Shown here: positions 26,646 through 38,703 of the stretch, one piece after another | Position numbering within the stretch: position 1 is the stretch's first letter | How the letters are laid out: every line of letters starts with the position of its first letter | Assembly: GCA_025642065.1 (NCBI GenBank) | Contig: JAODUP010000054.1 | Coordinates: 733,501-797,500, forward strand | Direction: 5' to 3' | DNA from: Paralvinella palmiformis | Taxonomy: Eukaryota; Annelida; Polychaeta; Terebellida; Alvinellidae | DNA length: 64,000 bases | Notes under the pieces: generated by a model | The model's input: only the letters and a program-made list of their open reading frames with translations | Databases searched by the model: none | Told to the model about the DNA's origin: nothing | Made by a program: the position numbers and the translations under genes

Positions 26646-27090
26646 ATGGCGCCATCTTTTTTCCACAAAGCAAAACATGCCACAAAAGAGTCAAGTAGTC
26701 TTCAAAAATTAACATTCAAATCCAATGGGAAATCATTGCCCCTCCCCACTAATAGGTAAGTTTCAATAAAAATCTCTTGTTCTAACAGTCTCTTGTAATA
26801 ATAGAATTATCAGATTGATATGGGAAAATCTACAGCAAAATATGAAGTGGATATCATTCTTATATTCCTGTAGAATGAGAAGGTTGGACAATACATTTAT
26901 CAACCTTAATGTTATGGATTTAGTTACTTCGTTTAAGCACAAAATCTGGCACCTGACATGTAGTGAAGTTGCCAAACTTCTCTCATCCCTGGTTACAGTT
27001 AATTGTGAAACTGGTGATGTCAAAGTAGAAATAAACAATATTTACATATTCTGGAAGGGCAGACTGCACCAATATACTAATCTAACGTGA
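26646..27090 (+). CDS. Small unrecognised two-exon protein, about 131 residues
   Basis: Exon 1 is 26646-26755: ATG, then MAPSFFHKAKHATKESSSLQ..., with a strong donor AATAG|GTAAGT. Exon 2 is 26805-27090: acceptor AATAATAG, then ...RLIWENLQQNMKWISFLYSC... to a TGA. The phases fit (110 + 286 = 396 bases, 132 codons). The product is basic at its N-terminus (about residues 1-37). The rest is a compact Trp-, Leu- and Val-containing stretch ending in TGDVKVEINNIYIFWKGR. I see no signal peptide or membrane helix. The implied intron is only 49 bases, unusually short, so exon 1 could instead splice elsewhere. The alternative acceptor at 26787-26788 gives a stop at once. The gene is convergent with RDM1, 327 bases between stop codons, with AATAAA at 27106-27111 and later. 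I do not recognise the family. Confidence 0.5.
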
Positions 27091-27417
27091 TTTACACAAC
27101 TCAGGAATAAACCATGGAAATAGAGAGTTCTCATCTCTGTAAATAACTGATATACTAAATGTATGTAAATTTGTATTAATATTATCAGTAATTTCTTATA
27201 TAAGTGTATAGATGTACAAGGTATATACTTATAAGGACAGTCATTACTGTGTAATAAATTGAGTGAGTTAGAAACCAACATAAGAAGTATTGGTAACAAG
27301 TAATTTCAAAATGTTTTACTGAATAAAAATATATTACCAAGAAGATGTACAATATGAATGTCTAAAAGGCATTGAAAAGAAAGAAGTTCATAACAATTGA
27401 ATGTGATGATATAACTT

Positions 27418-29830
27418 TTATGTACAAGATGTCTCTAATTCCTCCAAAAATTGCAGATTAATTAAATCAATATCATCACTGTCATTAAACTCTGTATCAT
27501 CCTCATCTCTAGGATTGTAGTCCAATTCAGTTACCTGAAATACAAAGGTTTGTATAGTAATTATGTCCATATTTTTAAAAAAGCAAACAAACCAAACATC
27601 ATAGGATTCAGCTGGTCCAACCATAGGTCAAAGAAATCCAGCCATAAATGATACCATGTGAAATAAACTTATTTAATAAAATGTAGTCTAATTCAATCTG
27701 TTTCTGTCTCTTCAAGATATAAAATGCATGGCCATTACAACCAGTTGATGAAATATATTCATTCTGTGTAAACAGTTAGAGATATTTATCATAATCCATA
27801 AGTGAAGGAGTTCTTTATTTAAAATAATGTTGTCCACAGCTGGGACTTACGGGGCGTGGGGCTACTGCCTAGGGAATTGCCCCCCCCCAACGGTTTATCT
27901 TAATGAAGTGATTGTCATGATCAGTTTCCTGGATATGCTGTATGGTCTATATTATTTACATTTATCCTCAACACCAAATCATTCAGTTTATCAGCTTATT
28001 TTTAAAAGCAATTTGTTTAGATTCAATGTAATGAACGTTTTCTCTATGTGAAGGGATACAATTTTGTTAGATATTTAAAAACACAAGTAAGAAGCTTCTG
28101 AAACAGATGGCATTTATTATGATTGAAAAACACATCATTTAAAGTTACATCTCTCATGTGTTTAAATACTTCGATCAGAATAATATTTACAATTTAGATT
28201 CAATCAGGACTACAACAAAGAACGTTTGTAAAAATCTACAAAGCACAATACGATCTATCTAACAATACCTTAAAAAACAACCATAAGTTAATGCCACTGT
28301 TGCTATGGTAACAGAGATAATTAGTTTGTCTGTGATTATTACATACCTTGAGTAAATTGTCAAATTCTAATTGTTCATCACAGTAAATCCTGTCTTCCAC
28401 TGTACTGTTAATGTCTACATACACTTTACTGTTGTCTAGTACTATAATTATAAGATGACAGAAACCATTCTGTACAGCTTGTTGATGTGCTTGTTTCTTG
28501 GCTCGACATACAGCCACACCTTTTGTAGGTGGATCTTAAATGGAAAGGACACAATCTTAATTATCTTTGTCAGTCATTCTTACACATTAAGAAAGGAATT
28601 ATAATAGATTTCAATACCAGCCATATAGTGCTTTTTTTAATCAATATTTGTATTTTGTTATGCTTGAAACATGCTTTTTGTGAAAGGGTAAAACATGGAT
28701 GAAAATATGCACTGTGTATTCATTACATTAAATTTTTTTATAATGTCACACATCATTGTGTCCTGAATATTTATTCTTGTAAATAAAAGCATATTCAATC
28801 TGCATGGAACAAAATCTACATGTGTGTTATCATATAATTCACGAGAAATATGTTGAAACAACAGACATAACAATATTTAACTAATTCTGACTCATTGAAA
28901 CCACTTCACTGAAGAATATATAATTTCACTGAGCAAGGTGATTAATATTCAGAACCAAAATGTGACCTTAAAAACAAAGAATATGCCTATGATTATCACA
29001 ATATCAATCAATCGGAAAATAAAACATCTAGGTAAACAAATTACGTGACAGCATATTTTTACACATTTTATATATTCTGTCCACTTCACTTGAAATTTTG
29101 TAAACATTACTCACTTTACAGCATCTTATCCAATTTTTACATCCAGAGTTTGAACTTTTCCCTATTTGTTAGAATATCATATAAATGGTTTCTCTATAAT
29201 AAAAGATTATTTATTTGCACAAAACCAGTTTGCTTTTCATGTTGTTTAACCAAAGTAGCTAGTGGTTTAGGTATATAATAAATAGTACAGGTCCTAAAAT
29301 AGTTACTTTGGCACACCTGTAGTTATGAAATCAACAGATAATGAAAATTATTTGTATTATACAAGATGTTGTTAATTTGTGAGATAACCTTCCAACTATT
29401 TGAGAACACTCCCACATATTCCATATAATTATAATCTCTTTATAAGAATTTTACGATCACTCATATCAAAACTCTGATAGGTTAAGAAATGTTGCATATT
29501 CACTTGCATATTTTTAAATGATTCAATAATAGTGGTGCAAAATTCCAATACATATTAAATAGTGAATCACTTAAGACTGAATATAAAACTGCTTCTTGTT
29601 TAGGATAGGTCAGATTTAATTAATTTGATTGTTGATACTATATTTTGTTAGATCTACATGTATAGAATAGTTGCATGCATGAATACAAATAAATAATACT
29701 CTATGTTGTTCAGTTACTAGAAATTCCACCTTTAATTAAGTGCCTGGAGTTCCACCTGTCTGAAAGCTCCACCTGTTTGTAAACACCACTTTCAGCAAGT
29801 CCCCACATGTGGCGTTAAGAGCAGGTTTGA

Positions 29831-29866
<36 letters not shown>

Positions 29867-31810
29867 AAGTTTTTGAAGAAAACTCTTACTGATATCCAAA
29901 GAAAAAGTTCACAGTTGTTCTCATGAAGAACCAATGTTACTATTACTATACTATGCTCTATTCCATAGTAACAACCACCTTACCTTTGTTATCATATGAT
30001 GTTGTAGCGACACCATATCCTTCTGTGGTTAATCCATGACATGGTATATGTAATTTCACTCCACATATGTACTGTACCTGATCAGGTTTAATCACACTGT
30101 GTTCTTTATTCTCTTTACACTGAAATAAATAAATAAATTCTTAGTGTAACATGTAAGAAATATAGCAAATGAAACATGCCAAACATGAATGTGTATGTGT
30201 GTAAATTTATTAATTTAGCTGTAACAAAAAGTAATTTAAGTACCATAATAATAGAAATAGACCAGCCATTGAAACCAAGATAGTAATTAGCAAGTTCATA
30301 ACACTTATTATGATATAATGAGACAGCCTCTGCTGGCGGTTGCCTTGTAGAATACTGAATCTGAAAATAAAGAAATAGAGTAATTGGTTTTTGCTTCTAG
30401 TTTGAATCCAACAAAGGTTCCAGCAGATTAGACAACCTTGAATCAAGACAACTCAGTGAATACTACTAGTACCGGTACTACAAAATAACCATAAATTCCC
30501 TGATTATAGTAAGCTGATTAACAAGTAGACATCTGTAGTTGTTCGTGTTCACTGGTCCAAAAATTTATATTCAGAAGCATGTCTAAGGATCTGATGTTGG
30601 CTTGTGAGACTGACTTGTGAGTATCCCCTCACCTTAATGTGGTAAGGGGCCTTGATCTTTCAAAGACCCAGAAAGCTAAGCCAACAGAAGTTTTGGCTTC
30701 TGTGAGAGACACCCAAGCTGGACTGGTCAATGTAAGCATGAACCATTAGAGGGATTGGAAAGAAAAGAAATTTGTAGAAAACACTGGATTTGTTTGTTCT
30801 GTAGATATCTTGAGGTGAACAGTTGCCAATTAGCTGTGGGAGAATCAAGAATGGAACAACACTTATCAACTTGGCTTTCTGTAATGGTGGTTTTTTTATA
30901 ATACAGAAAGTCAATCATGTTGTGTTACTCTATAAATATGCCATACCCAAAGTTCAGTCTGATTAGTACCTGAAACGTGTACCACTGGAACCCTGCCCCT
31001 TCTTCAGGAAAATGGCAGAGTTTGATAGGATTATCACTTGAGGCAAGTGGAGAGCATACCAAGAGATATACCAAAACTACTTAGTCACAATAGCCTTGGT
31101 TTAAATGTTCAACTCTGATATTGTAATAATAGCCTGAAACCCTGCTAGGTACTTAACAATCTACTAGTATTTTATAAGGAATTAAACTTTTTCATTGTTC
31201 AGCAGTTTTACAAATATTGACTATCACCTCAATATCTCCAGAGGGTATCTCATAGATACTAGATATCTATCATGGTAATGATTTACAACCTACTGACCTA
31301 CATTTATGCCGAGATTGTTCTAACTATCCACTATCACTTCAACACTGACAGGAAGCAGGACCAAACAAACTGAACCGATAGACCACAAGGATATATACTT
31401 CAAAAGTATTTTATCACAGCTTAATAAGGGCATCAGTTTCAGTAATAATCCATATTTATATAATAATAAAGTTCTCTGTACTGGTAATGCATCATTCTTC
31501 TCATATTTACCTTGATACAATTTCCAGCAATACACAGCTGCCCTGTTAATTCCCTTTTAGCTCTGGCAGCAGCCCTCTGTGAGTAGAATTTGACAAATGC
31601 ATACAAGCTGCCAGGACAAGAATGTGATTTCTTTGTTACACTGTCCAACTGATTAGGATCTACTGTTGTAGACAGTCTGCTGTCCATGATAAAGACTTCA
31701 TATAACAAGCCAAATGGTGAGAATTTTTCATATAATATATCCTGGAAGTAGATATGCAGAGATCTTTTAAATTTCAGAGTATCAAGTTGTCGACAATTGA
31801 TAACCAGCAT
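27418..31810 (-). CDS. RDM1: RAD52 motif-containing protein 1 (RDM1) orthologue, complete, five exons
   Basis: Five minus-strand exons join in phase: 31511-31810, 30244-30360, 29984-30119, 28347-28534 and 27418-27534 (858 bases, 285 residues; human RDM1 is 284). Every intron is GT-AG. Residues 1-100 form an RRM, with RNP2-like LVINCR at 2-7, FGLLYEVF at 33-40 and RNP1-like LYAFVKFYS at 69-77. Exon 2 carries the RDM1/RAD52-type motif KCYELANYYLGFNGW (119-133). Exons 3-4 (...ICGVKLHIPCHG..., AVQNGFCHLIIIVLDNSKVY) and the acidic end (EDDTEFNDSDDIDL) follow the family order. In vertebrates RDM1 binds single- and double-stranded DNA and RNA and affects cisplatin response and the heat-shock/nucleolar pool; that role is transferred by homology. 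The start is ATG at 31810, with an in-frame TAA three codons upstream. The gene is convergent with the small gene at 26.6-27.1 kb. Confidence is high because motif order, phase and length all agree. Confidence 0.9.
29700..29866. repeat. Possible MITE end plus (TA)n in an RDM1 intron
   Basis: Three near-repeats of TTCCACCT/CTCCACCTGT lie in about 70 bases. They are followed by GCAGGTTTGACTGTATATA and an (AT)n run (29837-29865). The AGGTTTGACTG|TA ending is like the terminal end of TA-targeting mariner/pogo-type elements. No matching left end was found in the intron, so this is tentative. Confidence 0.3.
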
Positions 31811-34800
31811 ATTTTTTTATATCATGATCATTCATTTCTAATTATAAGAAGATGCCCAGTGGCATAGCATTTAAGAGATTATTATATTTTCAGGACGTCA
31901 ACTTAAACATTAACAAAACTGCCAAATTCAGTATAGTGGTGAACAGGAAGTGACATTATTAACACAAACAATATTCTGAATTGTGAAGCAGACCCCATTT
32001 CAGGGCTAGTACTGAAATTTGCAGAACACTATGCAAGGTTGCACAAAAATCATGATTTCTCCCAGACCTTGTGAAGTTGACAAGTATCAGTAAATACTGA
32101 TAAATTACCAGCTGTAAATTACACAATAATATAGTCTCAAAAGTTGCAGTCAGGTTTTGTTTCTGGTATATATTCTTAACATTAATTCAGCGATCCCCTA
32201 AATGCACAGAAAAGATTTGACTTCAGGTGTCAGATCATCCCCAAATGAATCCAATTTACTACATTGAAGCAGCGTGGCTTTACTTGACACCTTTTGTTGT
32301 GTTAATCTCTGAAGATCATCCCAACCAGAGAGTTAAGGGGATTATCAGTGATTAATATGATTGATATGGTATTGAAATCTAATTACAATTCAATTATAAA
32401 TATATGTAAAAATAATTATCTCACATTAGTAATAATTGATTTTAAATAACATTTCTTTTTTATACTACAAGTTAATTGATAAATGTATGTTTAGAAAATA
32501 ATCATTAAAAATAAATCCAATACTAAAAATAAAATTATTCACAAAAATAAAAAACCCATAAAACACATGATTTTTTACACTGATATAATCCATTAAATAT
32601 ATGCACATGCTCCCTCTTGTGATCATAAAAATTATACATACTAGTATTTAATACATAAATACTGACTACTTTGTTTTACTGTATCATGGTATTTGATATT
32701 AATGGGTGTAATTAGGAGAACCACCACACAAGATATAAACAAATGTGAAGTAGCTCAATTATGATGCTAAAACATGGTATAATTTTCCGTATACCATTAA
32801 TTATAGAATGAGTGAATAAATTCTTCTAAATTGATAGATGAATACTTTACAAAGTGGCCTGAATCTCACTATTACCTGGATCAGCCAAATGAAGGCACAT
32901 AAAACTAATAGTAAATTGAAGCATACTTAATAATTAATTCCTGGATATTTATACTTTATAGTAGATTATTTTCAAGAACATTTAGCTGTTTAAACACATG
33001 CCCCGTACACTGAAGAATGCCCACAGGGAGCTGCTACTGCCCAGCCATTCATGCTTGGCTGGATAATAAAACATAAATGTGGAATGGGAAATACAGACCA
33101 AACAAAGTAACCCTATAACATTCCTTTATCTTATTCATTACTCATTTACTGCAGAGTCCTTCTTGATGTTCCATTGTTAAATTAGTTAAGCGTTGTGTTT
33201 GATTTATGTTAGCATGTAGGAGGAGATTAACTGGTCTGACATCCTGTAGTTGGCTGGATCCTCTAACCAGATGTTAACTGTAGTGCTTTAATCATCTACA
33301 GTGTGTGAGAGGAGCTTTACCATCCTGACATCTTTATGACTGGCCAGCTCTTTCCACCACATATCTGTTGATGTCTTACAAAATAAGCAGCTGTAATCTA
33401 ATTACTAAAAAGTTGACAAATCATTAAAACTTTACAAAAACTCCTTCCCTCCCACTCCGGTTGTTATATGTTTATATTTTACTCATATTAAGTTAGTTTA
33501 GTTCAATCACTTTAAATAGAATTGTATTAATATACTGAAGCAAGGCTTTGAATTAAAATTAATGTTCTACTGTCTTCCATAATGGAAACAATTGTAATCT
33601 GCAGCATTAAAAATCATATTTATTGAAGACCTTAGAAGAAACATAAGGCAGACAGGGCAAATATGAAATTCAAATCCACATTTAGAGATCTTCATCAAGG
33701 TCCATAATTAACTGTATTGTATTAGTAGCCTGTGTGCATATGCTCAAAATCAAACCACAAATATATATTAATGCAGGTTACTAATTGTTAGAATTATCTT
33801 TAAATAGTGTCCTTATAAAGCTCTAGTAATAAAAACAAAGAAAATATTGCTGTAGGCCTATATATTACATTATTATACTTTAGACTGGTACATTTGGTGG
33901 ATCCAGAGCAAAACCCCCTCAGATGAAAACCCACCCATTTATCAAAATTTAGGAGAAAACTAATGAAGTTCTTTCCATGTCAACCATTAAAAGTAACAAA
34001 TAATTTTATAAATATACCTGTAAGTATATTTCTAATTAAAATTAGTTATTTGTAATGGCTCAGTTGCCAGATCCATACAAAACATTCGCTGGGGTCGCTG
34101 TCCCGATTTCCGAGGAGGTCAAATACTGGTGCTCCACCTCCCAGATCTATCCGGACACTGTTAAGTACATGTAGAAAAAAACTCCCCTTTTCTGAAACCG
34201 ATATCAACCTGACACGCATTACAATGTACCCGTAAACTCAGCAATTTTATCTTGAAAAATCTTAAAACATTGGCAGACATCCACGTGTGTGTGGAATCAT
34301 GTTTGTCGTCTTCGCTACTCAATGTTGACCAGCAGGGAAAGCATACCAGTATTAAGGCAAATTATATCTAAATATATATTTTTTATATGACCCCTTGCTA
34401 AACGGCCTCCGACACCCCTCCCCCAAGTGGCATGTGGTTTGACAGGCTGATGGATCAACAACACTGAAAACACATTGTAATAATCCGAAAAGTACACGCT
34501 GCCGGTTGGGAGGGGGGGGGGCCTGTAAGCTCTCTGATGCACAAGCATAAATGCCATGTTTCAACATTTTATCAACAACTTATTTTTGCGTGGGCTCACA
34601 AGTCAAGTGTCAAGAAAGTTTTACAGTTCCAGAAGTAGAGAACAAATCTGCGATTTACCTATCATAACAATAGGGAAACAACCGGTCTCGTTGTCTACAT
34701 TTTTCTTGGCTCATTAATATTCAGTAGCTGACTAACCAAATGAGATACAACCAAGTCAGGCATTTAATGATACTGGTCAACCAGCATATTTCGTTCAGAC

Positions 34801-35150
34801 ATTGAGACAGGTCAATAACACATATTCAGGTTTTTAACAGAATTTAATGGTTTTCATAGTCACACACAAGGCGACCTTTCCAATAATAAAGGTCGCCTGT
34901 CATAATAGAAGGTCGCCAGTGGCGACCATTAACTTTCAACCCTGGATCTTATATTATAAATGGATGATCTTAATTGCTGAGAAGCCAAACTAATTATGTA
35001 GAGAATCAAGGGAGGTGTTCTTGACAGCATGTTAGAGGGAAGACATACAATAGTAGATGGCTTCCCTAAATTACTAGTTACATCACAATTAATCTGCAAC
35101 TGGAACATTAATTATTTTTAGGTAACTCTATTTTTATAATATTATAAAAC
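31811..35150. other. No gene seen upstream of RDM1
   Basis: AT-rich DNA. A possible short inverted-repeat element lies at about 32191-32350 (CGATCCCCTAAATG at the left, rc AATCCCCTTAACTCT at the right). A palindromic GGCGACCTTT-type hairpin lies at about 34870-34926. A GC-richer stretch at 34390-34560 has no recognisable coding content. Confidence 0.35.
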
Positions 35151-35161
35151 AAAGTTGATAA

Positions 35162-35345
35162 TATGGCTACAACATGGGAGATCACCACTAAGCACAATGG
35201 TGGTTTGAAGCCAATACATGACAGCTATGTGTACATCTTAGAGTAAGTCAAGAAAACTGTCAGATGCTATGTGATGAGCATGATGAACCACCAGTCAGAT
35301 ATGTATGCTACAATGCATAAGCTCCACATTCTATGTACTTGATAC
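35162..35345 (+). pseudogene. Degenerate FLYWCH-type zinc-finger remnant
   Basis: The frame from 35163 reads MATTWEITTKHNGGLKPIHD followed by SYVYILE and a stop. Shifted by one frame it continues CYV...DEHDEPPVRYVCYN. The order 'G-KP-IHDGY-Y-L-...W/C-C-EH--P-VRC--R-H' resembles FLYWCH-type fingers, which are common in animal transposon proteins. It has an in-frame stop and frameshifts and its final Cys/His region is eroded, so it is dead. Confidence is modest because the key aromatic and Cys positions are only partly kept. Confidence 0.3.
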
Positions 35346-35589
35346 TGACCTTCGTGATGGTACCAAGTCAGTTCCAGATTTACTGAAGGGCATTGGGCAC
35401 TGTGAAGTGTTAGACAGAAGTAGGAGACGGTGATATTCATAATACCAAAATTTAAAATAAGTGAATTTTTAGCGATGTGGATTTATCTAAGCAGGCTGTC
35501 AAATGAGTGGGATTCTGACCAGTCAGATTTTTTTCCTAATGGGATTCTGTCAAAATGAAAGTTAAAGTAGAATTACTGTTACCATATAT

Positions 35590-37640
35590 ACTCGCGTATA
35601 AGTCGATTTTTTTGGGTAGTGAAAGGGGGGAGTTCCCAAAAGCACCTCGACTTATACCAGGGTCCCAAATACCTGGTCGCATGGTCGCCATCGGCGAGCT
35701 GAATTAGTGAAGGGCCACTACATATTTTGAACAACTAGCCCTGCAGGTGACTTGACCATTTCTGTTTTACGCACATCAGGTTTTTTTTCTTTCATTCAAC
35801 AATTCTTTTCTGTGGTTCGGTCACTAAGCACAAATCTATAATGATAATGATCTATTGGGAAGTTCCATATTCACAGTTTCAGTTCATATTTGCAGAATGT
35901 TGAGGAAATATCATTTCCGATTGGCATTGCTTAATGTATAGAATGTGCATTATCATGCAACAAATCCAACAGCATACAAGTCTCTTAGTTAAAATTGGCA
36001 AGAACAAGGATAGGAGTTTTACCATAGTTTCGCACTGACATAAGCATTGGGCATGCTCGATAAGGTTATCTGGAAAGTGAAAAATAATTATGTTGGAAAA
36101 TATTCAGTGGCAGCAGATTTGTTAGCAAAAGTCACGGAGAACACAATGTCAGATAGAAAGGATTTCCTCTACAAAAAATAATTTATTTCTTTTTAATCAA
36201 CCTAATAAAAAAATTCTTCTGTCACAATCGAGCATGCCTATATCGGCGCCATTTTGATTGACACATGTGCCAAGATCATATCGACAACATAAACATAATA
36301 ACTGATAAAATGTGGCATTATTTTGTGGGTGTATCACCACTACCATCCAGCAAGAAAATGAATACTGAAGATACAATGGTTGTACGAGATCAGTAAATGG
36401 AAAGGGGCGTTTAAATCAAACTGGAAAGTTGGCCACCCATGGCTGGGGATAATAGATGAAGAGCTGGCCAATTCAACATCGGATGCTCCATCCATGTCCA
36501 GCCAGGCAAGTACAATGATATGCATGACGTACAGCACAGCTGGGAAGATAGACCTGACCATTTTGGCCAAAAATTTGTTTGTGTCGGGATGCCAGTCATT
36601 TATGCTGGAGAGCATAAAGATCCATGAAGCCTGAAACAAACATGTTGTTGCTAAAGAGGAGATTTTCAAGTCCACTGAGGCCCCGGAAAAACAACCGGCT
36701 CGTAAAATGCTAACCATTTTGCCCAAGGATGACATAGAGAAATTATCACATCTATTTAGAACTTACCACGTACTAGCCATGAAAAACCACCCTTTCTGAG
36801 ATTTTGTTTGGCTTTGTGAGTTAGATAGACAGAGGTTGTTTAAATAGGCAAAACATATATGAATGAGGAGTCAGCAAAGGAGTTTAGTAGGCACATAAGT
36901 GAAGTTAAAAGAAAAAAACTCTGAGATGACATAAAGATCACGAAAACTTCATCAATGTTCCTGGCTTGCTGCAAACTCTCCAGTCCCAGCAATTGAACAC
37001 TGGAATCAAGCTTCATCCCAACCACGAAGACCAAATTTGCGTGATGATGGATTCAAGTCACAGGTATTGGTTGATGGTGAGACCTCCAATGAACCGGCTC
37101 ATACAGTTGCTGATGCAGCAGAGCCAGTCACTACAACTGACGAATCCATTGACTTTGTGTCTGCTGTAGTTGATGCACCAGATTCTGAATCAGTAGATGA
37201 TTTGGAGGATGGGAACTCTGAGCTCATTTAAAAATACAATTATATTGGTTGGAAATGATGGGGTGTACTAATTTCTGGCAATGTGGCACGTGAAGTAAAT
37301 AAAGAATTTATCTAACATGATCTTGGTGTCTTCATAGCGAGGTTAATGTTGGGGTACATACAAATACAAACATTTATTTGGTAACAGATACATAATATAG
37401 GATATACATATTGGGTTCCATCCTCTTGTACATGCACTGAAATGTAATGCCATCACAACAGGACATACATGCCGTTGTTATTTGTAGATAAATGTATCAT
37501 GCCAGCCCAAAAATGAAGAAAATATTGAAGGGCCAGTAAAATTTTGGAAGGGCCACCTTTATTTTTAAGTTACTGGCCCTGCTGGCCACTTCAAATTTGA
37601 AGGTATTTGGGAACCTGTTATACACGCATCATATTTCCAA
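35590..37640 (+). mobile_element. DNA transposon bounded by inverted repeats, carrying a ZNF862-like gene remnant
   Basis: Inverted repeats at 35653-35674 (TATACCAGGGTCCCAAATAC plus CT) and 37601-37622 match at 20 of 22 positions. Outside them the left end has CTCGCGTATAAGTCGA (35591-35606) and the right end, reversed, has GATGCGTGTATAACAGG. The left end also holds a perfect 11-base internal inverted repeat (GTATAAGTCGA 35596-35606, TCGACTTATAC 35647-35657). A broken hAT-derived gene lies between the ends in + orientation. Element size is about 2.05 kb. The exact ends and target-site duplication could not be fixed, and the link between ends and gene is inferred from position. Confidence 0.5.
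36380..37231 (+). pseudogene. Broken ZNF862/TTF-type hAT-derived protein gene
   Basis: The frame from 36380 reads KWKGAFKSNWKVGHPWLGII, then LFVSGCQSFMLESIKIHEA, a stop, NKHVVAKEE, and DIEKLSHLFRTYHVLAMKNH. A frameshift follows, then DFVWLCELDRQ, IGKTYMNEESAKEFSRHI, and finally an acidic C-terminal tail ending at a stop at 37231 (VVDAPDSESVDDLEDGNSEL). The sequence 'W-F-W...GC-SF--ESI--HE-S--H...F--L----AM---PF-DFVWLCELDR-KG--IGKTY-NE--A-EF' is characteristic of the ZNF862 / hAT-like TTF-zinc-finger group. The zinc-binding region is degraded and the large central and dimerisation domains are missing, so this is an internally deleted, inactive copy. It sits inside the inverted repeats at 35.65 and 37.61 kb. 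Confidence 0.5.
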
Positions 37641-37764
37641 CCAGCTAAAGGAAAGATGTTTTTGGCCATCCTTAACACACAACACTATAAGATTCAAACC
37701 AATAAGAGGCAGAGTCGGAATAAAATCGTCACATCACTGCCTACTAATCTATTATTATTAAATA

Positions 37765-38215
37765 AATAACAATTAATTTTCACCAAACTGTTATTTGGAT
37801 CTCACAAACATGCCGGTCTTTATATAATAATACTTGATAGTCACACACTGTTACCTACCAGTACCAGTACCTCCAGATGTGCTGTGAAACAATGAATTAA
37901 TAACACTTGCCAATTGAAGTTACAATCAGGCATGTTTGTGTGAGCAATAGTTAGTCAATAAATTAAAATTAATTTTCACCAAACTGTTATTTGAATCTCA
38001 GAAACATGCCAGTCTGTATGTAATATAATATCTGATAGTCATGCGCTGTTAACTACCAGTACCTCCAGATGATTAGGGATAATATAAAAATCCCTGTTGA
38101 CAATGCAAACCTTGTTCGCCACTTGGGGTGAAACTATTAATTAATAACACTTGTTGCCAGTTGAAGGGAGTCTACAATCAAGTGTGTTTGGTGGGACAAG
38201 TTTGTTTATTTATAT
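37765..38215. repeat. Imperfect tandem duplication of about 200 bp
   Basis: Two adjacent copies start with ATTAATTTTCACCAAACTGT (about 37770 and 37970). Each then carries ACATGCC-GTCT, GATAGTCA--C-CTGTTA, CTACCAGTACCTCCAGATG and ATTAATAACACTTG in the same order, with several substitutions and a roughly 40-base insertion in the second. This is an older duplication than the one at 40.6-41.3 kb. I see no coding content. Confidence 0.65.
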
Positions 38216-38620
38216 TAGCTATAACATCAAAGTGAAATCGATGTGTGCCTCTCTCTCTCATTTTGCCTTTTTGGAGGGTCAGTAAAAAGGTGTTCCAGCA
38301 CAGACCAATTTATCATGAGTTACTAATGTGTAAATAATAATACATATATTATAATACTATTTTTATTAATGGGGCTATGATTTTTAAATGAACACAATTT
38401 TTTTAGAAAATACTATAGAGTCTGAATCTAGGACATAATCCCACAGTACGAAATCTACCTGGATATAATCTTAATAATAGAATTATATAATATTTATCAC
38501 GCTGAAGTTTAATGCCCTAATAATTATATAGGTAATAGGATACTAAAAAATATATTTCTGAATTAATATTTATTAAATTTTATTATTACAAATTCACTTT
38601 TTTCTTATAAAAAAATTAAC

Positions 38621-38683
38621 TGGTGAGCAAGTGTCCACTTTTTCATTTGCTTGGTGAGCAACTGTCCGGGTGAGCAAGTGTCC
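38621..38683. repeat. Terminal-repeat fragment of the FLYWCH element family
   Basis: Three copies of GGTGAGCAAGTGTCC / GGTGAGCAACTGTCC / GGTGAGCAAGTGTCC lie within about 63 bases. They match the unit (GGTGAGCATTTGTCC) that builds the terminal inverted repeats of the element at 62388-63339. No partner end was found within the preceding kilobase, so this is a solo end. Confidence 0.6.
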
Positions 38684-38703
38684 TTTGGTTCCTTATATAT
38701 ATG

